DNA from: an uncultured Clostridia bacterium
Lineage (GTDB): Bacteria; Bacillota; Clostridia; Peptostreptococcales; Anaerovoracaceae
Reading direction: 5' to 3'
Assembly: GCA_934256595.1 (NCBI GenBank)
Contig: CAKQOW010000053.1
Coordinates: forward strand, 1-17,296
DNA: 17,296 nt
Shown: piece by piece, positions 1-6,996 of the stretch
Layout of the letters: every line of letters begins with the position of its first letter
Numbering within the stretch: position 1 is the first letter of the stretch
The notes under the pieces: model-generated
The model's input: only the letters and a program-made list of their open reading frames with translations
Told to the model about the DNA's origin: nothing
Database searches by the model: none
Made by a program: the position numbers and the translations under genes

Positions 1-99
1 ATTATCGTAGCTCCTCCACTAATCATCACTGAAGACGAAATCGTTGAAAACATGAAGATTATGGACAAGGTATTAACTGAAGTTGACAAATGGATCTAA
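1..99 (+). CDS. Class III (omega) aminotransferase, C-terminal end only
   Basis: Partial gene: only the last 32 codons, read in frame 1 to TAA at 97-99, lie in the window. The tail contains VAPPLIITEDEIVENMKIMDK, which resembles the extreme C-terminus of PLP-dependent class III aminotransferases, where an (A)PPLIIT(E/D)EEI segment precedes a final helix. Those enzymes move an amino group between an omega-amino or amino acid and a 2-oxo acid in the cytoplasm. The catalytic lysine and PLP site lie upstream, so neither substrate nor subfamily can be told. The next gene starts 22 bases downstream and is probably co-transcribed. The call rests on a short tail. Confidence 0.55.
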   Translation: MIVAPPLIITEDEIVENMKIMDKVLTEVDKWI

Positions 100-121
100 T
101 GTATGATTGAGAGGAATTGAT

Positions 122-496
122 ATGGAGAGCTCTATTCAGATTTTATCAAGGTTTTCGTGGTTAGTAAATTCGGTATATGAAGAAGGCAAAAAACAGCAGA
201 GAAATGATTTGCGGTTTGAAGAAATTTTTGAAAGAACATGCAGAGGGATGGCAGTTGATTCGGGCAAAGTAATAAACGATGATTTTACAGTCCGAAAGAC
301 TGATCTGTATGGCGATAGCGCTACATTTCTTTATATGGATGAAGAAGGAAGCATACTTGTTAATATGAGATTTTTACTGAGCTCATGCATTACCGTTAAA
401 GGTAATGATATGGTAAAGGGCAAAGATCTTTGTGAAAATCCTCAGGCAATGTCGTATGTAAAAAATGCGATTGAACACATAAAAAATATTTTGTAA
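122..496 (+). CDS. Small soluble protein of unknown function (124 aa)
   Basis: I do not recognise this protein. The ATG at 122 is preferred over an in-frame TTG at 107 because GAGAGG lies 6-7 bases before it. The 124-residue product has no signal peptide or membrane segment. It has a basic N-terminal part (EEGKKQQRNDLRFEEIFERTCRG, shown in pieces: EEGKKQQRND, then LRFEEIFERT), a hydrophobic strand-rich centre (ATFLYMDEEGSILVNMRFLL) and a helical, lysine-rich tail ending HIKNIL. It follows the aminotransferase by 22 bases and is closed by the terminator at 553-586, so it is the last gene of that operon. Its role may be tied to the aminotransferase, but nothing in the sequence shows what it does. 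Confidence 0.7.
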   Translation: MESSIQILSRFSWLVNSVYEEGKKQQRNDLRFEEIFERTCRGMAVDSGKVINDDFTVRKTDLYGDSATFLYMDEEGSILVNMRFLLSSCITVKGNDMVKGKDLCENPQAMSYVKNAIEHIKNIL

Positions 497-530
497 GTTA
501 TGGTGGTTAAACCTTGAAGTAAAGATCTGT

Positions 531-593
531 TTTATAGAGTAAAATAATTGAGCGGCACATCTCGGAAATTTGAGGTGTGCCGTTTTAAAATGC
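531..593 (+). repeat. 63-bp exact direct repeat, copy 1, containing a terminator hairpin
   Basis: Positions 531-593 are identical, base for base, to 2685-2747. The repeat runs beyond the hairpin on both sides (an AT-rich 5' arm of about 22 bases and TTTTAAAATGC at the 3' end), so it is a dispersed or duplicated unit, not two terminators that look alike by chance. Confidence 0.95.
553..586 (+). terminator. Intrinsic terminator after the 124-aa gene
   Basis: CGGCACATCTC (553-563) pairs with GAGGTGTGCCG (572-582): 11 bp with one G-U pair and the loop GGAAATTT, followed by TTTT. An AT-rich stretch on the other side could let it work on the minus strand as well. It closes the aminotransferase/124-aa operon. 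Confidence 0.85.
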
Positions 594-617
594 AATGATA
601 TGTGAATGGCAGGAGGG

Positions 618-633
618 TGGCATGAAATTTGCT
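618..633 (+). promoter_or_regulatory. Sigma-54 (-24/-12) promoter for the permease operon
   Basis: TGGCAT (618-623), five bases, then TTGCT (629-633). This fits the RpoN consensus TGGCAC-N5-TTGCW with correct spacing between the invariant GG and GC. Transcription would start near 644, leaving a leader of about 290 bases before the 88-aa gene. It differs from the second site at 5651-5666 at only three of 16 positions. A PAS/AAA+ sigma-54 activator is encoded in the same window. Confidence 0.75.
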
Positions 634-684
634 TTATTTTAATAATGTGGATTAAATGCAAGTTGTTATACAAAACAAATAATG

Positions 685-696
685 TTGAAATTTCAA
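685..696. other. 12-bp perfect palindrome in the leader
   Basis: TTGAAATTTCAA is its own reverse complement and lies about 40 bases after the predicted sigma-54 start site. It could be an operator, but short AT-rich palindromes also occur by chance. Confidence 0.3.
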
Positions 697-834
697 TGAT
701 TATTAGAAGTAAAATGTACATAGTGATGTAGATAGAAATAAACAAATGTCGAAAAATTAAGAATACGACGAATAAAAGCTACAACAACTTAAAGCAAGTG
801 ACTGATAATTATTTGATAATTCGTAAAAAACTGC

Positions 835-866
835 CCTCTTCCTATTGCGGCGCCGATAGGGGGGGG
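835..866 (+). other. Long GC-rich leader hairpin containing a G8 run
   Basis: The stretch 497-935 has no gene. Besides the terminator and sigma-54 promoter it holds this hairpin. Bases 835-847 pair with 854-866 over 13 bp (several G-U), with a six-base loop CGGCGC; the 3' arm ends in eight consecutive G. The T6 run at 881-886 is about 14 bases downstream, too far for a classical terminator. It lies about 70 bases before the 88-aa start. It may be an attenuator, an RNA-stabilising stem or a protein site. Confidence 0.5.
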
Positions 867-935
867 TATCTTAATATTTGTTTTTTGTAATTTGCATTGT
901 AAGTTATTGTAATGGAACCGGAAAGGAGAAATTGT

Positions 936-1202
936 ATGTCAGAAATCTATAAAGGCAAGATGAGCGTAACTCAAGAACAGATTGATACGGCTCACAGAAA
1001 GTTTCAAGTAAATATTAAAGGCATTACACCCGAGTTGAAGCAAGAACTTGAAGCTCGGATTGAAGAATTCGAAGAAGAACATGAATGGGATGCATTGCAC
1101 GGTGGTAATGGATGGGTTAAAAGAATTGCTACCTGGGATGTTTTGGTCATGGCAGGATTGGATATTATATTCGTGATATGGTGGCTTATAGCCGTAGGTT
1201 AG
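936..1202 (+). CDS. Small single-helix membrane protein, likely partner of the permease (88 aa)
   Basis: The ATG at 936 follows AAAGGAG at good spacing. Residues 1-65 are soluble and highly charged, with a glutamate-rich helix (ELEARIEEFEEEHEWDAL) that could form a coiled coil. Residues 68-87 (IATWDVLVMAGLDIIFVIWW and the next few) form one transmembrane segment at the C-terminus, so a cytoplasmic N-terminus and tail anchor are likely. The next gene, an NCS1 permease, begins 19 bases later behind its own AGGAGG. Some transporters have small accessory membrane subunits, and the tight spacing suggests this here. No named family was recognised. Confidence 0.75.
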   Translation: MSEIYKGKMSVTQEQIDTAHRKFQVNIKGITPELKQELEARIEEFEEEHEWDALHGGNGWVKRIATWDVLVMAGLDIIFVIWWLIAVG

Positions 1203-1221
1203 TAAACAGGAGGAATGTAAA

Positions 1222-2673
1222 ATGGGTAAAAAAGGTAAAGACAAAGCTCGTACGGAAGCCAACTTTACATTATTGCCTGCAAAGCAAAATGAAAGATCTT
1301 ACGGATTTATTGATCAGGTTGCAGTGCAGGTGTGCTTTGGTATTGCTGCGTGGTATTTTTTGGCTGGAGCACAAACAGGCTATTATGTGCCGCTATCGGA
1401 AGCAATTCCGTCAATTTTAGTAGGTAATTGTGTTCCTTTATTTTTAATTGCTTTTGCAGGATTCTATTCGGCAAGATTTGGAGTGGATTCACTTACAGCT
1501 TCTCAAGGCGCTTTTGGAGCAAAGGGACCTGTAGTAATTATTGTTATGTTCGTTACACAGTTGGCAGTAAGTGCTTCAATGCCGATGCTTTTATTCGGAC
1601 AGTTAGCGATTAAATTCAGTGCAAGGCTGGGGTTCCCTGAGTTCCTGTGTACAGAGACTCCGGGGGTTGCGATTTGGTCTCTGATGGCACTGGCAATTGG
1701 AATCTATATTGCATATAGTGGCCCTGATACAATGATGTGGTTTTCAAGGATATCAGCAGTGCTTATGGTAGGTATCATTGTTTGGTTATGCTATTATATT
1801 ATAGGGGAGTACGGGTTTGATTATATTGCAAATGCAGAACCTAGAGGAAGAATTATTATAGAAGGAAATGAAGGCTTAACTAAGAGATGGAATAATGCCG
1901 CTGCACTTGAAACCAATTTTGGATTGGGTTTCTCATGGGCATTTATGTTTGGAATGTTCACAAGAATGGGTAAGTCGGAAGGACAGGCTTACCATGGCTG
2001 CATTTGGGGCTGGGGAATAATATCATGCTGCGCTATTATGTTTGGTGCGGTGGTTGCCCTTGCAACAGGTGCATATGACCCGTCAGACTGGATATTGGAG
2101 GCAAGTGAAAAGAGCGGGATGTTTGCACTTGCTATTATGGGGCTGATATTTATGGCTGTTGCCAATATTTCATCTATTGCAATTAATACATATCCTGGAG
2201 CAATAGCTATTACTTCAAGATGGCCTAAGGTAAAATGGGGGCTTGCTATTGCCCTGGTTGGAATACCTACAATAATCCTGTTAAATCCTGAAGTTTATTA
2301 TAGAATCAGCAATATCTACGCAATAGTAGGCTTACTTACTTCGGTATTTGCAGGTATTATGACAACGGAAACCTTATTTGTTAGTAAAGGTCGCGTGAGT
2401 ATTCGTGAGTTTTATGATCGCAAAAACGGCTTTAAATATTATAAAGGTATAAACCCAGCAGGATTTATAGCTATGGCGTGCGGATTGGTGGTATATCTTC
2501 TCATATTAAATCCACTTACTTATACAAGTCTGACTGGGTTGTTTCCGTATACTTGCGCAGCGTTGCCTACTTATTTTATAACAGGTATTGTTTATTTAAT
2601 TCTTATGAAATGCTGGATTTTGAAAAAGTATCCGGTGACTTTCCTGAATAACATTGAGGAAAAGGCCGAATAA
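1222..2673 (+). CDS. NCS1-family nucleobase/cation symporter-like permease
   Basis: A 483-residue polytopic membrane protein, the usual length for cytosine/purine/uracil/thiamine/allantoin permeases, with about 12 hydrophobic segments. NCS1-like features are the first-helix segment QVCFGIAAWYFLAGAQTG, the loop GFYSARFGVDSLTASQGAFG near residues 80-100, and a conserved later block FSWAFMFGMFTRMGKS. Such proteins import a nucleobase or related N-heterocycle with Na+ or H+. The exact substrate cannot be read. The start at 1222 has AGGAGGAATGTAAA before it. It is the second gene of an operon whose likely promoter is the sigma-54 site at 618-633, and it ends before the 63-bp terminator repeat. Confidence 0.8.
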   Translation: MGKKGKDKARTEANFTLLPAKQNERSYGFIDQVAVQVCFGIAAWYFLAGAQTGYYVPLSEAIPSILVGNCVPLFLIAFAGFYSARFGVDSLTASQGAFGAKGPVVIIVMFVTQLAVSASMPMLLFGQLAIKFSARLGFPEFLCTETPGVAIWSLMALAIGIYIAYSGPDTMMWFSRISAVLMVGIIVWLCYYIIGEYGFDYIANAEPRGRIIIEGNEGLTKRWNNAAALETNFGLGFSWAFMFGMFTRMGKSEGQAYHGCIWGWGIISCCAIMFGAVVALATGAYDPSDWILEASEKSGMFALAIMGLIFMAVANISSIAINTYPGAIAITSRWPKVKWGLAIALVGIPTIILLNPEVYYRISNIYAIVGLLTSVFAGIMTTETLFVSKGRVSIREFYDRKNGFKYYKGINPAGFIAMACGLVVYLLILNPLTYTSLTGLFPYTCAALPTYFITGIVYLILMKCWILKKYPVTFLNNIEEKAE

Positions 2674-2684
2674 CTCAGGATGGA

Positions 2685-2747
2685 TTTATAGAGTAAAATA
2701 ATTGAGCGGCACATCTCGGAAATTTGAGGTGTGCCGTTTTAAAATGC
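2685..2747 (+). repeat. 63-bp exact direct repeat, copy 2, containing a terminator hairpin
   Basis: Identical over all 63 bases to 531-593, in the same orientation. The two copies bracket the 88-aa gene, the permease and their sigma-54 promoter. They could mark a duplication, an amplifiable or deletable cassette, or a dispersed intergenic element. Confidence 0.95.
2707..2740 (+). terminator. Intrinsic terminator after the NCS1 permease
   Basis: Same 11-bp hairpin and TTTT tract as copy 1: stem 2707-2717 with 2726-2736, T-tract 2737-2740. It starts about 30 bases after the permease stop codon. It may also act on minus-strand transcripts from the regulator operon. Confidence 0.85.
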
Positions 2748-2765
2748 GTGTTCTTTGAAAGCAGA

Positions 2766-2803
2766 AACCCGCTTAAGCTGAACAAAGTCAGCCTAAACGG
2801 ATT
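2766..2803 (-). terminator. Hairpin at the 3' end of the regulator operon
   Basis: Bases 2766-2781 and 2788-2803 form a 16-bp hairpin with a six-base loop. Read as minus-strand RNA the non-Watson-Crick positions are G-U pairs; read as plus-strand RNA they become C-A mismatches, so it evolved to fold in the minus-strand transcript. Only a weak T-rich stretch follows, so it may be a terminator or a stabilising 3' stem. Confidence 0.55.
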
Positions 2804-2844
2804 ATCTGTGTGTCTTTACAACATGTATTAAGTAATATGCTCCA

Positions 2845-4308
2845 TTATTCTCTTTCGGGTTTCATTTTTTTATATATAGCAGTTCTGTGGATGCCAAGCT
2901 TTTCAGCCGCCTTGCTTATTGAGCCTCCGCAGCTGTCTATGCAGTTTTTTATATATTCGTTTTCCACACGCAGCATATAATCTTTCAGTGATTCAAAGGA
3001 TGCGGAATCAGCATTAAAAGAAGGCTCTGCATTTGCCGGAAGTTTATTTTCAGCACTGCTGCATGCTGTTGAATCGGTGTTTCGATTATATGAAATTTCT
3101 TCACTTAAAAGTGATTTTATAAAAGGGGCCTCAAGATAATCATCTTCCATGGAAAGAATAAAAGCCTTCTGAATAAAATTTTCTAACTGGCGAATGTTGC
3201 CCGGCCAGCTGTACTCCAAGAGCAGCTGAACAGCGTCATTGCTGAAAGTTTTGCTGCAGGAGTATGTTTTGTTGGCTTTGGCTGATATGTGGCTGATTAT
3301 ATCAATTATTTCCTCTCCTCGCTCTCTGAGAGGAGGAATTTTAACAGAAACCACATTAAGACGATAAAAAAGATCTTCTCTAAAAAGTCCTTCCCTCATC
3401 ATTTCATGCAGATTCCTATGGGTCGCTGAAATAATCCGGACATTAATCTTGCGGTATACCGTGCCGCCTACACGCAGCAAGTATCCTGAGTCCAGTACTT
3501 TTAGTAATTTTGCCTGCAGCTGAAGAGGCATTTCTCCGATTTCGTCAAGAAATACGGTTCCGTTGTGGGCGATTTCAAGCAGTCCTTTTTTTCCTTCGTT
3601 GCTGGCGCCGGTAAAGGCTCCTTTTTCGTAGCCAAAAAGCTCCGATTCTAAGAGATTTTCCGGTAGGGCCGCGCAATTCAGTTCGATAAATTTTTCTTTT
3701 GCTCTTTTGCTGTTTTCATGAATATATTTGGACATGACGCCTTTGCCGGTGCCGGTTTCTCCAAGCAGCATGATGGCGCAATCGGTTTGAGCCGCATAAT
3801 AGCATCGCTTAAGGACTTCTTTCATGGCAGGGCTTGAGTAAATGTGCTTTGTAGGCATATTTTCAAAATCATAGTGAATATCCGAAAAACCCTCTTCGTG
3901 CTTCATGAATTTGTCGAAGAATTTTTTAATAACGGAAAGTGGCCGACAGTTTGTAATAACATATCGGATATTACCGTTTTCATCGTATATTGGTTTACTG
4001 GTTGACATTATTTCTACGCCGGTACGTGTTTTAACCAGTCCTGTATATGTTTTTTTGCTTTTGACAGCTTCGATGCTGGGTGAACCAGTATATGCCCCGC
4101 TGGCTACAAGATCTGAAATCATATTACCTACAAGACTGTTAAATGGAACTCCTATCATTTTTGCAACTGCAGGGTTTGCTACGAGCAGCTTCCCATTGCC
4201 GTCAACAATGAATACACCATCATGTGAATTATACATATACTCTGACAGAATATTAGCATCAAAAACATTCTGCTTATACAGCATTTCTTCAAAATCGTTT
4301 CTGTACAT
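2845..4308 (-). CDS. PAS-domain sigma-54 interaction (NtrC-type) transcriptional activator
   Basis: This 487-residue enhancer-binding protein remodels RNA polymerase-sigma-54. Domains in order: an N-terminal PAS sensor (about 20-125), a linker, an AAA+ domain (about 155-385) with Walker A GETGTGKG (183-190), the sigma-54 contact loop GAFTGA (230-235), Walker B TVFLDE (251-256) and GNIRQLEN (370-377), then a Fis-type DNA-binding helix-turn-helix (about 455-483, SISKAAEKLGIHRTAIYKKM). All catalytic motifs are intact. There is no receiver domain, so control is likely through a small ligand on PAS or through the partner regulator. Its ATG overlaps the stop codon of the LuxR-type gene by one base (TAATG), with GGAGGAAC inside that gene. 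Likely targets are the two sigma-54 promoters on either side. Confidence 0.92.
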   Translation of the reverse strand: MYRNDFEEMLYKQNVFDANILSEYMYNSHDGVFIVDGNGKLLVANPAVAKMIGVPFNSLVGNMISDLVASGAYTGSPSIEAVKSKKTYTGLVKTRTGVEIMSTSKPIYDENGNIRYVITNCRPLSVIKKFFDKFMKHEEGFSDIHYDFENMPTKHIYSSPAMKEVLKRCYYAAQTDCAIMLLGETGTGKGVMSKYIHENSKRAKEKFIELNCAALPENLLESELFGYEKGAFTGASNEGKKGLLEIAHNGTVFLDEIGEMPLQLQAKLLKVLDSGYLLRVGGTVYRKINVRIISATHRNLHEMMREGLFREDLFYRLNVVSVKIPPLRERGEEIIDIISHISAKANKTYSCSKTFSNDAVQLLLEYSWPGNIRQLENFIQKAFILSMEDDYLEAPFIKSLLSEEISYNRNTDSTACSSAENKLPANAEPSFNADSASFESLKDYMLRVENEYIKNCIDSCGGSISKAAEKLGIHRTAIYKKMKPERE

Positions 4309-5414
4309 TATAGTTCCTCCGATTGACGGTCGTTATTTAATATTATACTTAATACCTGATGCCTGCCCTTTATATTCAGTTTTTTGTAAAGGTTGATCAG
4401 GTGTTTTTTTGCAGTTGTGGCACTGATAAAAAGTTTGTCAGCTATTTCAGCAGTGTCCAACCCTTCTGTTATGCATAAAAAGACATCATATTCCCTAGGA
4501 GAAAGATTGTATTTATTTTTTACTTCTGCCAGGAGATTCGTGATAGTAAGCGAAAAATCATATATAACGACATAGTATCCATCACTGCTTTTTTTGATGT
4601 CAGCCATAAACTTATGATTTCCGATGCAAAGATCCTGTGTAATATTAGGATAATCCTCCAATCTGTTTGCTGCAAGAGAAAGAGCTTTGGTTATTATGTC
4701 AATAATTTTTTCTTTTTCATAGCCGCATATTTCTTCAAGGTGAGTGATGCTGGAACGTATGAGTTTCATATCTTTGTCAAATATGCAAAAACCGCCATTG
4801 TTACTCATGTGGTCAAAAGGAATAGGGTTTGTATTTATAATATTGCTGTTTTTCTTGAGGTTGTTATATATTTTGGAAATATTTATAAGGTGAGGCCTGA
4901 TGTACTTGATTACCTCCAAAGCTTTTGGGGTAAAATCGCTGTTGCGTTCAGATCTGTGAATACTGATAGCGCTGAGCTGACCTTCTTCATAAGAAATATT
5001 TCCCTCTATTGAGTAGTCCATTCCCAGGGGTCTTACAACGTCATTATAGTATTTTGTTTTTTCGCGTTCGCTTTGAATAAAAACATCGGAGGAACGGAAG
5101 ATGATAGGACTGCTGTTTGAGACCATAGGCAGAACTTCGTCCATTTTATATACATCTTCATTGTGATAACGCTCAAGTTCTTCTTTTGTCCATCCGCAAA
5201 AGATAAAATCTTCATAAGAAACACTGTCGTTGTGAAAGTTGCAGAAATATATTTCGCCTTTTTCAAAAGGGACCAGTTTTTTTAGAGATTCCAGGAAATT
5301 TTTAAGTGCTGTTTCACCATTGTCTGAGTGTATGACTTCAGAGTAAAGTACAGCGGTTATATCATTTAAGTATCTGCAATCTTCAACAGTTAAAATTTCG
5401 TTATTCATTACCAT
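4308..5414 (-). CDS. LuxR-type helix-turn-helix transcriptional regulator
   Basis: The 368-residue product has a clear C-terminal LuxR/FixJ-type HTH at about 303-358, from NLSPREYDVFLCITEGLDTA through FISATTAKKHLINLYKKLNI. The N-terminal 200 residues resemble a GAF-like sensor fold (strand-rich, e.g. FEKGEIYFCNFHND), and the middle (about 215-290) may be a degenerate PAS domain; both are inferences. There is no receiver domain or phosphoacceptor motif. The start chosen is the ATG at 5414 (MVMNNEILTV), which has AGGAAAGG before it; an in-frame ATG 69 bases upstream lacks a comparable site and falls close to the predicted transcription start. It is the first gene of a two-gene regulator operon, divergent from the MFS operon. 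Confidence 0.85.
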   Translation of the reverse strand: MVMNNEILTVEDCRYLNDITAVLYSEVIHSDNGETALKNFLESLKKLVPFEKGEIYFCNFHNDSVSYEDFIFCGWTKEELERYHNEDVYKMDEVLPMVSNSSPIIFRSSDVFIQSEREKTKYYNDVVRPLGMDYSIEGNISYEEGQLSAISIHRSERNSDFTPKALEVIKYIRPHLINISKIYNNLKKNSNIINTNPIPFDHMSNNGGFCIFDKDMKLIRSSITHLEEICGYEKEKIIDIITKALSLAANRLEDYPNITQDLCIGNHKFMADIKKSSDGYYVVIYDFSLTITNLLAEVKNKYNLSPREYDVFLCITEGLDTAEIADKLFISATTAKKHLINLYKKLNIKGRHQVLSIILNNDRQSEEL

Positions 5415-5471
5415 TTTTACTGCCTTTCCTGTTTTGTCGAAAATTAAAAAAGTCTGTTTTATCTGAATATA

Positions 5472-5480
5472 ATTATACCA
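5472..5480 (-). promoter_or_regulatory. Extended -10 promoter for the regulator operon
   Basis: On the minus strand TGGTATAAT gives a perfect -10 hexamer (5472-5477) plus the extended TGn element. No good -35 box is seen at 17 bases. Transcription would begin near 5465, about 50 bases before the LuxR-type start codon. The AAGTTGTT motif at 5499-5506 lies just upstream, so autoregulation is possible. Confidence 0.55.
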
Positions 5481-5498
5481 CAAAACAGTGATTAAGAG

Positions 5499-5545
5499 AA
5501 GTTGTTTTGAGCCTTGATACAGACAATTTTGTTGTTAAAACAACT
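5499..5545. promoter_or_regulatory. Candidate activator binding region (AGTTGTT / AACAACT motifs)
   Basis: AAGTTGTT at 5499-5506 and an inverted repeat GTTGTT-AA-AACAAC at 5531-5544 lie 106-152 bases upstream of the -24 box at 5651, the usual distance for sigma-54 activator sites. The same 8-mer and its complement occur after the other sigma-54 promoter (660-667, 783-790). The rest of the divergent region 5415-5787 holds the two promoters and a leader. Confidence 0.35.
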
Positions 5546-5650
5546 GCAGAACTTATAGAAGACAAATAGCAAAAATAAAGGTAAAATACAAGTAGTTAAT
5601 AACTTGGTGTCCTATCCTGCAGCGATGTGATTTTAATTATTTTTTTTAGT

Positions 5651-5666
5651 TGGCATGAATCTTGCG
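5651..5666 (+). promoter_or_regulatory. Sigma-54 (-24/-12) promoter for the MFS/hydrolase operon
   Basis: TGGCAT (5651-5656), five bases, then TTGCG (5662-5666): correct RpoN spacing, with the invariant GG and GC present. The start site would be near 5677, giving a leader of about 110 bases. It matches the 618-633 site at 13 of 16 positions, including the TGGCATGAA block. Confidence 0.75.
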
Positions 5667-5711
5667 TTTATTATTTAGCAACCAAGGTTTTGGGAGGAGG
5701 TGTATTGTTTT

Positions 5712-5741
5712 TTCTACAAACTGAAGAGTTTGTTCTACAAA
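5712..5741 (+). repeat. Two TTCTACAAA direct repeats 21 bp apart
   Basis: TTCTACAAA occurs at 5712-5720 and 5733-5741 in the leader between the sigma-54 promoter and the MFS gene. The 21-bp step is two helical turns, as expected of paired protein sites such as a LuxR-type dimer. It could be chance. Confidence 0.35.
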
Positions 5742-5787
5742 TGCGGTCAAAAACAGACAAATATTAATTGCTAAGGAGGAGAACTTT

Positions 5788-6996
5788 ATGACCAAAAAAA
5801 TGCAAAGTATCACTATGACTGTCCTTATAATAATACTGACATCTTCGCTGGGAGATTCAATTAACGGAATGAATCCTGTACTGGAGAACATTTCTAATGA
5901 GTTCCCGAATTTGAGTTACAGTCTTATTACACTGGTTGGAACAATACCTAATGTTACTTATATTATTGCAGCTCTTATTGCAGGATTTTTTGTTGGAAAA
6001 CAATTAAAATATAAAACAACAATTGTACTCGGATGCATATGTATCCTCATCGGCGGAATGCTGCCGGGAATATGGTATGAGAGTTTTGCACTTATACTTA
6101 CAGCAAGACTTATCTTTGGAATTGGCCTCGGACTTCTTGCCGTTTTAAATGCTTATGTAACCGAAATTTTTGATGGAACAGCACGCCAGAAATATCTGGG
6201 ATGGCATACATCTGCAATGAACTGCGGTTCAATAATTCTGCTGCTTCTGGCAGGGTACCTTGGAGGGCATCACTGGTCATTTGCGGCTTACAGCTATGTT
6301 CTCGCTGTAATACCGCTTATTTTTGCTTTCTTTGTTAAAGAGCCTGATCAGTTGAGATTTTCATACGTTTCAAGGTCTGTTTCTGAAGCTGAAGCAAAGG
6401 GCAAAAAAACCATGAGCCCTGCGGCAATTGGATATTTTATAGTTATGGTTGTTGTAGCCACTGCCCTTAACTGCTTTTTTATTGTAATGTCACCTTTCGT
6501 AATAGATGTTCAGGGAGGGACAGTATTTCTTACAAGTGTGATTTTATGCTGCTACATTTTCGGAGGAGCTGTTGCAGGGTTTGTTTTTGAAAAAATGCGC
6601 AAGGTTTTCAAGAAAGCGTTTCTGTGCATTGTATGCCTGTGCATAGCGCTTGGGGCGGCGCTTGTATACTTCACAGGAGTATATGCTCTGATGGGAATCG
6701 GCGGATTTCTTTGCGGCTTTTCATTCTGGTCGATAATGACTATATGTATTGAACTTACAGCACTTAAAAGTAACGAGGCGTCTGTTGCTTTTTCAACGAC
6801 TATGATATGCGTTGGAACTTATCTCGGCTGTTTCCTTGCATCACCATGGACATCTGTCGTTACTGCTGTTTTCGGAGATCTTTATAAAGGCGTATTTGTT
6901 TCTATAATTGTTATACATATAATAATTGCAATAATATTCTTTATTAAAAACCCGCTAAAAGAAAATACACTGAGTAATAGTGAGGAGGCGATTTAA
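5788..6996 (+). CDS. Major facilitator superfamily (MFS) transporter
   Basis: A 402-residue membrane protein with 12 probable helices in two halves separated by a charged central loop near residues 185-210 (VKEPDQLRFS, then SEAEAKGKKT). Length and layout fit the MFS. Helix 4-5 sequence TARLIFGIGLGLLAVLNAYV resembles the solute-carrier core of sugar or aromatic-acid porters, but no family signature names the substrate. The start at 5788 has AAGGAGGA eight bases upstream. The stop overlaps the start of the hydrolase gene by one base (TAATG), so the two proteins are translationally coupled and probably act in one uptake-and-hydrolysis pathway under the sigma-54 promoter at 5651. Confidence 0.85.
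   Translation: MTKKMQSITMTVLIIILTSSLGDSINGMNPVLENISNEFPNLSYSLITLVGTIPNVTYIIAALIAGFFVGKQLKYKTTIVLGCICILIGGMLPGIWYESFALILTARLIFGIGLGLLAVLNAYVTEIFDGTARQKYLGWHTSAMNCGSIILLLLAGYLGGHHWSFAAYSYVLAVIPLIFAFFVKEPDQLRFSYVSRSVSEAEAKGKKTMSPAAIGYFIVMVVVATALNCFFIVMSPFVIDVQGGTVFLTSVILCCYIFGGAVAGFVFEKMRKVFKKAFLCIVCLCIALGAALVYFTGVYALMGIGGFLCGFSFWSIMTICIELTALKSNEASVAFSTTMICVGTYLGCFLASPWTSVVTAVFGDLYKGVFVSIIVIHIIIAIIFFIKNPLKENTLSNSEEAI

Noticed and set aside
3905..4396. 163-codon plus-strand open frame opposite the sigma-54 activator
   Set aside because: Antisense shadow of a gene with intact family motifs; no ribosome-binding site and no recognisable domain.
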